Part shown: positions 7,124 to 12,249 of the stretch, in pieces
How positions within the stretch are numbered: the first letter of the stretch is position 1
How the letters are laid out: the number at the start of each line of letters is the position of its first letter
Assembly: GCA_016208345.1 (NCBI GenBank)
Contig: JACQYG010000128.1
Coordinates: forward strand, 1-12,249
Origin: Chloroflexota bacterium
GTDB taxonomy: Bacteria; Chloroflexota; DTOL01; JACQYG01
Reading direction: 5' to 3'
DNA: 12,249 nucleotides
Notes under the pieces: generated by a model
What the model was told of the DNA's origin: nothing
What the model saw: only the letters and a program-made list of their open reading frames with translations
Database searches by the model: none
Position numbers and translations under genes: made by a program

Positions 7124-7532
7124 GGCGGACCGTGACTACCAGGTCGTTTTTGAGCTGTGGAGAACGGCCGGGCTGCTGATCCGGCCCTCAGACACCCTCG
7201 ATGAGGTCAGGAAGAAGCTGGAGCGAGACCCCGACCTTTTTCTGGTGGCTGAGGAGGATGGAGCAGTTGTCGGCGCGGTGATGGGCGGCTGGGACGGGCG
7301 GCGGGGATGGGTCTACCATCTGGCGGTGGATCCGGCCCGGCAGCGAAATGGCATCGGTCGCCAACTCATGGCCGAGCTGGAGAGACGCTTCAGGACTAAG
7401 GGGGCTCTGAAGATCAATCTGCAAGTGTACCGCGACAATGTGGCTGCCCAGGGGTTCTACCAGAAGCTCGGCTACAGCCTGGCTTCCGAGATCCTCAGCA
7501 TGGGCAAGGAACTGACCGATAAGGGTGCCTAG
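7101..7532 (+). CDS. GNAT-family acetyltransferase, YpeA-like
   Basis: A 143-aa GNAT acetyltransferase. It opens with VIREFEADRDYQVVFELWRTAGL, then DLFLVAEEDGAVVGAVMGGWDGRRGWVYHLAVDP, the acetyl-CoA loop RQRNGIGRQL (80-89) and the closing NVAAQGFYQKLGY (113-125). This order, especially the G-W-D-G-R-R-G-W stretch, resembles the YpeA group of uncharacterised acetyltransferases. The substrate is unknown. The start is GTG at 7101, with GGAGG at 7090-7094 and six bases of spacing; translation is coupled to the amidase by a 23-bp overlap. It also overlaps the next gene by a few bases. Confidence 0.9.
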   Translation: MPVIREFEADRDYQVVFELWRTAGLLIRPSDTLDEVRKKLERDPDLFLVAEEDGAVVGAVMGGWDGRRGWVYHLAVDPARQRNGIGRQLMAELERRFRTKGALKINLQVYRDNVAAQGFYQKLGYSLASEILSMGKELTDKGA

Positions 7533-8004
7533 TGGCGAGGCGGGGAGGTTGAAGATCTATTTCTCTGGCGCCATCGCCGGCGGCCGGAAATACGCTCTAG
7601 TCTATCGGACCATCGTCGAGCACCTTCAAGGGCTTGGGCATGAGGTGCCCTCGGCTCACGTGGCTGAAGCGGGGCTCTCTGCCTCCGGCGAGGGCCTGAG
7701 TCCGGAATACGTCTACCGCCGCGATGTGGCCTGGATTCAGGAGAGCGATTGCATGGTGGCCGAGGTGTCCACCCCCTCCCTGGGCGTCGGCTACGAGATA
7801 TGCTATGCCCTGGGGTTGGGAAAGCCGGTGCTGTGTCTCCATCAGGCCGGCCTGTTTATTTCCAAGATGATCACTGGCAACACCAGCCCTTTCCTGCAAA
7901 TGGCCTCTTATGCCGATACCCAGACCGCATTGAAGGCAATCGACGATTTCCTGGCCGGTCAGCGACGACTTCGGAGGGGCGATGGAGACCCGTCAACTGT
8001 TTGA
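7525..8004 (+). CDS. DNPH1-like 2'-deoxynucleoside 5'-monophosphate N-glycosidase
   Basis: A 159-aa protein of the nucleoside 2-deoxyribosyltransferase superfamily. The sequence KIYFSGAIAGGRKY (10-23), then DVAWIQESDCMVAEVSTPSLGVGYEI (67-92) with the probable catalytic Glu91, matches the DNPH1/RCL branch, which splits the glycosidic bond of deoxynucleotides such as hydroxymethyl-dUMP and so keeps odd bases out of the DNA precursor pool. A transferase activity is possible instead. The start is uncertain: GTG 7525 gives eight residues ahead of the family core, and a TTG at 7549 is closer to the core but has no spacing from its purine run. The gene overlaps the preceding GNAT by 8 bp and the following M20 remnant by 23 bp. 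Confidence 0.88.
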   Translation: MPSGEAGRLKIYFSGAIAGGRKYALVYRTIVEHLQGLGHEVPSAHVAEAGLSASGEGLSPEYVYRRDVAWIQESDCMVAEVSTPSLGVGYEICYALGLGKPVLCLHQAGLFISKMITGNTSPFLQMASYADTQTALKAIDDFLAGQRRLRRGDGDPSTV

Positions 8005-8341
8005 GCTGGCCGATGCTGCCCTTGCGGATTGCGTTTCTTTTGGCCAGGCCCTGGTACGTATTCCCAGCCCCTCAGGCCAAGAGGGGGCGGTGGCGGAACT
8101 GGTGCGCAACCGGATGCAAGCCCTGGGCTATGATCGGGTCTGGACCGACGAGGTCGGCAACGTCATCGGGGTGATACGTGGGAACCGGCCGGGCAAGGCG
8201 GTGTTGTTCAACTGTCACCTGGACCAGGTGGGCCCGGGTGGATGGCCATATCCACCACATGAAGGCGTGGTCAGGGACGGGTACCTCTGGGGCCGCGGAG
8301 CCAGCGATTGTAAGGGGGCCCTGAGGCTAGGGGCTTTGTGA
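7982..8341 (+). pseudogene. M20-family metallopeptidase, truncated to its N-terminal third
   Basis: M20 enzymes are dizinc amidohydrolases that cleave dipeptides or N-acyl/N-carbamoyl amino acids; they are usually about 350-450 aa. Here only 119 aa remain. The N-terminal part is well preserved: IPSPSGQEGAVAELV (27-41), the metal-binding pair His79 and Asp81 in NCHLDQV, and the bridging Asp109 in GRGASDCKGAL. After KGAL the frame gives RLGAL and stops at TGA 8339-8341. The Glu-Glu general-base motif, the later metal ligands and the dimerisation domain are missing. The ribosome site of the next gene begins immediately, so the missing part has been removed almost exactly to the gene boundary. 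The start is ATG 7982 with GGAGG at 7973-7977. It should be inactive. Deletion in the genome or in the assembly are both possible. Confidence 0.85.
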
Positions 8342-8347
8342 GGTCGC

Positions 8348-9244
8348 ATGATCGCCGTCCTCGTGGCTTTGGCCTTACTGATCCTGTTGGCCCTGGCCAC
8401 TCTGCTTTTCCTGGTCCCCTGGGCAATCGCCCGACGGTTGACGCGAGTCTTGCCCCGAACCTACTGGGACACTTACACCTACACCCCCTGGGAGATGGGT
8501 ATCGAGTTCCAGGAGGTTTGCTTCCCTTCTGGCGACGGCCTGAGCCTCAGCGGGTGGCTCCTGCCGCGACCGGAGACGGATCGGGTGATAATCTTGGCCA
8601 GTGGCTACCGGGGAAGGAAATCCGAACTTCTGGGGGCCTGCGGGTATCTCTGGCGCCAGGGCTTCAGCGTCTTCGCCCTCGACTTGCGCGGCCAGGGGGA
8701 GAGCCAGCAAGAACGCTACCTGACCATGGGTTATCGGGAAGTGCAGGATGTGCTGGCGGCGGTGGACTATGTCTGCTTGAGGATTCCGGGGGCGCGGGTT
8801 GGGGTCCTTGGGTATTCCATGGGCGCCGCCGTGGCCGTCATGGCCGCCGCCCGGGACCCCCGGATCAGGGTGGTGGTGGCCGATGGTGGCTTTGCCTTTC
8901 AGAAGGACATCATTGCCCACAACTTCACCCAGGTGACGCACCTGCCGCCCTGGCCTTTCGTGGACCTGGCGGAGTGGTGGGTGGAGCGCCGGGCTGGGTT
9001 CCGGCCAAGCTGGGTGTGCCCCGCCGACGAGATCGGCAAGATCGCTCCCCGGCCGGTTTTGATCATCCACGGCGTGGAGGATGACCTGGTCCCGGTTGAG
9101 CAGGCCAGGACGTTGTACCGCCGTGCCGGTGACCCCAAAGAGCTCTGGCTCTTGGAGGGGGCCAAACACGCAGGGGCCTACTTCGTGGACCGAAAGGCCT
9201 ACTGTCAACGGATAGCGGGTTTCTTTGAGCGTTGGTTGGCCTAG
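8348..9244 (+). CDS. Membrane-anchored alpha/beta hydrolase
   Basis: A 298-aa serine hydrolase of the alpha/beta fold. Residues 2-26 form one strongly hydrophobic N-terminal segment, likely a membrane anchor, followed by Arg residues and the catalytic domain. Key features are the strand VIILASGYRGRKSE (80-93), LDLRGQGES (111-119), the nucleophile elbow GYSMGA (155-160, Ser157), a late acid in HGVEDDLVP (Asp245 or Asp246) and His274 in GAKHAGAY. This layout is shared with the YqkD/FrsA-like and acylaminoacyl-peptidase-like hydrolases; the substrate is unknown. The start is ATG 8348 with GAGG four bases upstream, placed six bases after the stop of the M20 remnant. Its TAG at 9242-9244 almost touches the preferred coaE start. 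Confidence 0.9.
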   Translation: MIAVLVALALLILLALATLLFLVPWAIARRLTRVLPRTYWDTYTYTPWEMGIEFQEVCFPSGDGLSLSGWLLPRPETDRVIILASGYRGRKSELLGACGYLWRQGFSVFALDLRGQGESQQERYLTMGYREVQDVLAAVDYVCLRIPGARVGVLGYSMGAAVAVMAAARDPRIRVVVADGGFAFQKDIIAHNFTQVTHLPPWPFVDLAEWWVERRAGFRPSWVCPADEIGKIAPRPVLIIHGVEDDLVPVEQARTLYRRAGDPKELWLLEGAKHAGAYFVDRKAYCQRIAGFFERWLA

Positions 9245-9245
9245 A

Positions 9246-9842
9246 GTGTACGTTATTGGATTGACCGGCAATATCGCCACGGGCAAGAGCACGGTGTGCC
9301 AGATGCTGGCCAGGCTGGGGGCCAGGATCATCGACGCCGACCAGTTGGCGCACCAGGCCCTGGAGCCAGGAAGCCCCGCTTGGGAAGCGGTGGTGGCGCG
9401 ATTCGGAAAAGGCCTGCTGCAACCAGACGGGCAGATCGACCGCGGGCAACTGGGCGAAGTGGTCTTCGCCGACCCCGTGGCACTGAAGGAGCTGGAGGAC
9501 ATCGTCCACCCGGCGGTAATAGCCCGGTCACTGGAGATAATGGCCCGGGCCACCGAGCCGGTGGTGGTGCTTGACGCCATCAAGCTCATCGAAAGCGGCA
9601 TGGCCCAAAGCTGCGATGCGGTTTGGGTGGTGACCTGCACCCCACAGCAACAGGCCGAGCGTCTCATGGCCGGACGCGGGCTCTCGGAAGAGGCGGCCTG
9701 GCTGCGCATCCGGGCCCAGCCACGGGCAGAGGAGAAACTCGAGCACGCCACGGTAGTCATCGATAATTCGGGCACCAGAGAAGCTACCTGGAAACAGGTG
9801 AGAGAGGCCTGGGAGAAGATCGCTCCCCGGATAAAGCTATAG
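9246..9842 (+). CDS. coaE: Dephospho-CoA kinase
   Basis: CoaE phosphorylates the 3'-hydroxyl of dephospho-CoA with ATP, the last step of coenzyme A synthesis. With the GTG at 9246 the protein is 198 aa and begins MYVIGLTGNIATGKST, placing the P-loop at residues 8-15 as usual for the family. DADQLAH (30-36) follows, then HPAV and LDAIKLIESGM in the CoA-binding/lid regions. A TTG at 9225 seven codons upstream also keeps the frame open but would overlap the hydrolase and is less likely. The P-loop reads GNIATGKS, with Asn in place of the more usual second Gly. It is the last gene of the plus operon. Its final codons overlap the uvrC end by six bases on the other strand. Confidence 0.96.
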   Translation: MYVIGLTGNIATGKSTVCQMLARLGARIIDADQLAHQALEPGSPAWEAVVARFGKGLLQPDGQIDRGQLGEVVFADPVALKELEDIVHPAVIARSLEIMARATEPVVVLDAIKLIESGMAQSCDAVWVVTCTPQQQAERLMAGRGLSEEAAWLRIRAQPRAEEKLEHATVVIDNSGTREATWKQVREAWEKIAPRIKL

Positions 9843-9844
9843 CT
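9835..9844. other. Palindrome shared by the coaE and uvrC stop codons
   Basis: AGCTATAGCT is a perfect 10-bp palindrome. Read to the right it ends coaE with TAG at 9840-9842; read to the left it ends uvrC with TAG at 9837-9839. There is no intergenic space and no terminator between the two convergent genes. Confidence 0.9.
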
Positions 9845-11717
9845 GATCCTTCAACCGCTCGGCCAACCGGCGATTCATCCCCGGAACCAGAGCCAGGTCC
9901 TCTATCGATGCCTCTTGTATCCCCTTCAGCGAACCAAATCTCCTGAGGAGGGCCCCTTTGCGCTGGGCGCCGATGCCCGGCACCTGGTCCAGGACGGAGC
10001 CAAAGGTGGTCCTGGCTCGCACCCTCTGGTGGTAGGAGAGGGCAAAGCGGTGGGCCTCGTCCCGGATACGCTGCACCAGATAGAGGCTTTGGGAGGTCCG
10101 GGGCAGGATAACGGGGTCGGGTGTATCGGGCAAGAATAGCGCCTCGTGCTCTTTGGCCAGGCCGGCCACCGGGAGGTCGTAGATCGCCAGCTCGTCCATC
10201 ACCTCCAGGGCGGCCGATAGCTGTCCCCTTCCGCCGTCCACGATCACCAGGTGCGGGGCGATGCCCCAACTGTCTTTAGCCTCCCCGCCCGGGGCTACTG
10301 CCGGGGCCTCTTCGGCCTCCTTCTGCCGGGCAGCGTAGCGGCGGAAGCGCCGCCGGAGGACCTCTTGCAGCATGGCGTAGTCGTTGGCCCCCTCCACGGT
10401 CTTGATGCGGAAGCGCCGGTACTGGCTGGGCTGAGGCATACCCTTCTCGAAAACCACCATGCTCCCCACCGCCGAGGTGCCCTGGACGTTAGAGACATCG
10501 TAGCACTCGATGCGTATGGGCAGTGTGGGAAGCCCAAGGTTCTCCTGGAGCTCCACCAGGGCCGTCCCGGTCTTGGCGGCGTCGGATAGCCATTGGAGAC
10601 GCAATTGCTCCAGGGTCTCTCCTGCGTTCTCCTCCACCATCTGCACCAGTTGTCTCTTCTTGCCGCGCTGCGGGAAGGCCAGCCTCACCCGGTCACCGCG
10701 ACGGTCCCCGAGCCAGGCGGCCAACACCTCGGCGTCGCCCAGCCGGTCCTGCAGGATGACCTCGGCTGGGACGTGGGTGGCATCGGCGTAGAACTGCTGG
10801 ACGAAACTAGAGAGTATCTCCGACCGCTCGCTTTCTTCGATGCCTTGCATGACGAAATGCTCCCGGCCGATGAGCTTGCCGTTACGGATGAAGAAGACCA
10901 TGACGCAGGCCTCGCCATTGCTGCGGGCGGCGGCGATGACGTCTTGATCGGTGGGCTCGACGGAGATGACCTTCTGTTTCTCCACCACCTTCTGCACCGC
11001 CAGCCATTGGTCCCGAAAGTGAGCGGCGCTTTCGAAGTTGAGGGATTCGGCGGCCGCCTCCATGCTCTTGCGGAGGGCGGAGACGATCTGCTCGTGGTTG
11101 CCGTCCAGAAAGCTGCACACCTGCTGGATGACCGCCCCGTACTCCAGGCGGGTGGTGGCGCCAATGCAGGGACCCAGGCAACGGCGGATGTGGTATTCCA
11201 GACAGGGGCGTTTGTCCTTGCCGGTGATCTCCTTGCGGCAGGAGCGATAGGGAAATAGCTTCTTCAAGAGGTCCAGAGTCGCCCGCAGGGACTTGGCGCT
11301 GGAATAGGGGCCAAAATAACGGGCTACATCGGGCTGGGGTCGGCGCACGGTGTATACCCGGGGCCAATCCTCCTGGATGGCGATCTTGATGTAGAGGTAA
11401 TTCTTATCGTCCCGAAGCCGGATGTTGTAGTAGGGGTGGTGTCTCTTGATGAGATTGCACTCCAGGATCAGGGCCTCTTTTTCCGACGCGGTGACGAAAT
11501 ACTCGAAGTCGGCGATCTGGGAGATCATCTTGCGGGCTTTGGGCGAGAGCCGGGCGTCGGCGTGGAAATAGGAACGCAGGCGGTGGCGCAGGCTCAGGGC
11601 CTTGCCCACGTAGATGATCTGGCCGGCCTGGTTTTTCAGTACGTAGACGCCGGGCCTTGCCGGGAGCGCCCCCAGGCGGGAGGAAAAACGCGTTTCCTCG
11701 GAAGAATTAGTGGTCAT
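9837..11717 (-). CDS. uvrC: UvrC, excinuclease ABC subunit C
   Basis: UvrC makes both incisions around DNA lesions in UvrABC nucleotide excision repair. The 626-aa protein is full length. It has an N-terminal GIY-YIG nuclease domain (about 20-100; GVYVLK, IIYVGKA, then EALILECNLIK and DDKNYLYI), a Cys cluster, a UVR motif that contacts UvrB (about 210-245), the RNase H-like C-terminal nuclease with Asp407 in YDVSN, Asp494 in VDGGRGQL and His556 in DEAHRFA, and a double helix-hairpin-helix DNA-binding domain (about 578-625). Cys160, 172, 180 and 184 have the 12-8-4 spacing of the iron-sulfur ligands reported in UvrC. The ATG at 11717 has no clear Shine-Dalgarno; an in-frame stop lies close upstream. 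It is separated from the upstream genes by a terminator and so is probably a single transcript. Confidence 0.98.
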   Translation of the reverse strand: MTTNSSEETRFSSRLGALPARPGVYVLKNQAGQIIYVGKALSLRHRLRSYFHADARLSPKARKMISQIADFEYFVTASEKEALILECNLIKRHHPYYNIRLRDDKNYLYIKIAIQEDWPRVYTVRRPQPDVARYFGPYSSAKSLRATLDLLKKLFPYRSCRKEITGKDKRPCLEYHIRRCLGPCIGATTRLEYGAVIQQVCSFLDGNHEQIVSALRKSMEAAAESLNFESAAHFRDQWLAVQKVVEKQKVISVEPTDQDVIAAARSNGEACVMVFFIRNGKLIGREHFVMQGIEESERSEILSSFVQQFYADATHVPAEVILQDRLGDAEVLAAWLGDRRGDRVRLAFPQRGKKRQLVQMVEENAGETLEQLRLQWLSDAAKTGTALVELQENLGLPTLPIRIECYDVSNVQGTSAVGSMVVFEKGMPQPSQYRRFRIKTVEGANDYAMLQEVLRRRFRRYAARQKEAEEAPAVAPGGEAKDSWGIAPHLVIVDGGRGQLSAALEVMDELAIYDLPVAGLAKEHEALFLPDTPDPVILPRTSQSLYLVQRIRDEAHRFALSYHQRVRARTTFGSVLDQVPGIGAQRKGALLRRFGSLKGIQEASIEDLALVPGMNRRLAERLKDQL

Positions 11718-11752
11718 TGATGGTCGTGGCTATCTATTTTTGACTTCACCAC

Positions 11753-11758
11753 ATTTTA
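11753..11758 (-). promoter_or_regulatory. Possible -10 box for uvrC
   Basis: In the A/T-rich stretch between the terminator and uvrC the minus strand reads TAAAAT about 36 bases before the ATG. A -35 match at 16-17 bases is poor (TAGCAG), so the promoter is only suggested. Confidence 0.3.
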
Positions 11759-11788
11759 CCATAAAATTTCATTCCTGCTACCCCCGGC

Positions 11789-11818
11789 AAAACAAAAAGG
11801 GCAGCACTCTGGCTGCCC
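11789..11818 (-). terminator. Rho-independent terminator after the small membrane protein gene
   Basis: On the minus strand GGGCAGC pairs perfectly with GCTGCCC (7 bp, loop of six), followed by TTTTTGTTTT. The stem is at 11799-11805 and 11812-11818; the T-run is at 11789-11798. It is 28 bases past the small gene stop and separates that operon from uvrC. Confidence 0.9.
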
Positions 11819-11845
11819 AACGTTTCCAACCGGTGTCCCCGCTGC

Positions 11846-11989
11846 CTACTTCGGCACGGCCTGGATGGATTGTAGAATCTCGCTGATCTGCTTGTTGAAG
11901 GCATAAAAGCCTCCCACCAGGACCAGGCAGCAACAGCAGAGGAGGATGAGCACGACAACCGCAATGATGAGTCTCTTGTTCTTGTCCAT
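11846..11989 (-). CDS. 47-aa single-span membrane protein with a CCCC run
   Basis: An unrecognised small gene with strong translation signals. It starts at ATG 11989, has GGAGGT at 11998-12003 with eight bases of spacing, and ends at TAG 11846-11848. The protein starts MDKNKR, then has one hydrophobic span (about 7-30) that contains CCCC at residues 18-21, then a short polar tail (FNKQISEILQSIQAVPK). The basic N-terminus suggests the N-terminus stays in the cytoplasm. The upstream gene stops one base before its ATG, so the two are translationally coupled, and a terminator follows. The Cys run could be acylated, bind metal or form disulfides; none of this is shown. A partner or accessory role for the upstream membrane protein is likely from the coupling. 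Confidence 0.75.
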   Translation of the reverse strand: MDKNKRLIIAVVVLILLCCCCLVLVGGFYAFNKQISEILQSIQAVPK

Positions 11990-11990
11990 C

Positions 11991-12249
11991 TCAGTGCACC
12001 TCCCTTCCTTTCAGGTTTGGACCAGTCATAGGGCTTGCTCGCCGGCGCCACAATAGGAACAGGAGCAGCAGGAAGAGCCCCAGGAGGACCACCATCAAAA
12101 AGGGAAGGAGTATCGAAAGTATGGTGACGGTGGCCGCCACCACATCTTCGACAAAGCCGAGGATAGGGTTGCCCAGGCCGCCGGTGAAAGCGGTAACGGC
12201 CGGACGGACGGTGGCTTTCACCGAGTGGATCGAGCCGGCCAGGAGGAGC
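11991..12249 (-). CDS. 3' end of a membrane protein gene, product unknown
   Basis: The reading frame is open from the right edge of the window (no stop between 12249 and 11993), so the start lies outside. The visible 85 residues begin LLLAGSIHSVKATVRPAV, continue with GGLGNPILGFVEDVV, and then a long hydrophobic helix of about 30 residues (ATVTILSILLPFLMVVLLGLF onward) followed by the basic WRRR and a short polar tail. This is a typical C-terminal membrane anchor with a cytoplasmic end. A GTG at 12221 could start a 76-aa protein, but the open frame upstream favours a longer gene. A DUF4349-like ectodomain protein is one guess from the layout, without firm sequence support. It stops one base before the small Cys-run gene. 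Confidence 0.6.
   Translation of the reverse strand, partial: LLLAGSIHSVKATVRPAVTAFTGGLGNPILGFVEDVVAATVTILSILLPFLMVVLLGLFLLLLFLLWRRRASPMTGPNLKGREVH
11998..12003 (-). promoter_or_regulatory. Ribosome binding site that supports the 47-aa gene
   Basis: GGAGGT on the minus strand, eight bases ahead of ATG 11989 and inside the last codons of the upstream gene. It is the strongest Shine-Dalgarno in the window and the main reason to accept the short ORF. Confidence 0.75.

Noticed and set aside
9225..9245. Upstream TTG start for coaE
   Set aside because: It would add seven residues not typical ahead of the GLTG P-loop and overlap the hydrolase; GTG 9246 gives the usual N-terminus.
8375..9775. Open frame of 466 codons on the minus strand opposite the alpha/beta hydrolase and coaE
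   Set aside because: It is antisense to two clear family genes, has low-complexity Arg/Pro/Gly/His-rich composition and no domain or ribosome site; it is a GC-driven shadow frame.
11746..12051. 101-codon minus-strand frame across the terminator and small gene
   Set aside because: It is out of frame with the 47-aa gene, runs through the terminator hairpin and is Ser/Arg-rich without any motif.

Overview
The window is compact, GC-rich bacterial DNA with genes on both strands, short or negative gene spacing, frequent GTG starts and clear Shine-Dalgarno sites. The gene set (HypF/C/D/E hydrogenase maturation, UvrC, CoaE, a Cys-run mini membrane protein and the palindromic intergenic repeat) suggests an anaerobic or hydrogen-metabolising bacterium. 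I lean towards Chloroflexota, possibly Dehalococcoidia, from overall protein flavour only; this is a low-confidence guess without a database search.

Left block, minus strand (about 6123 down to 1): hypF, a 189-bp palindromic MITE-like repeat, two GNAT acetyltransferases, hypC, hypD, a broken NUDIX gene and a broken hypE that runs off the left edge. HypC, HypD, HypE and HypF together build the Fe(CN)2CO part of the [NiFe]-hydrogenase active site. HypF makes the carbamoyl group and passes it to the C-terminal Cys of HypE, HypE dehydrates it to cyanide, and the HypC-HypD complex is the iron-ligand scaffold. No hydrogenase subunit, hypA or hypB is visible here.

Middle block, plus strand (6211 to 9842): a consensus sigma-70-type promoter precedes a tight run of genes. 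In order they encode an omega-amidase/nitrilase-family hydrolase, a GNAT acetyltransferase, a DNPH1-like nucleotide N-glycosidase, a truncated M20 peptidase, a membrane-anchored alpha/beta hydrolase and dephospho-CoA kinase (coaE). The last codons of coaE overlap head-on with the last codons of uvrC in a 10-bp palindrome.

Right block, minus strand (12249 down to 9837): the 3' end of a membrane protein gene, a 47-aa single-span membrane protein with a CCCC run, a good Rho-independent terminator, and full-length uvrC.

The most striking observation is decay. Three genes have lost internal or terminal sequence (NUDIX, hypE, M20), and hypE also carries a frameshift and an amber codon where a Tyr is expected. 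All three still have good ribosome binding sites, which suggests recent lesions or sequence/assembly errors. I found no convincing new defence, mobile or RNA system in this window.
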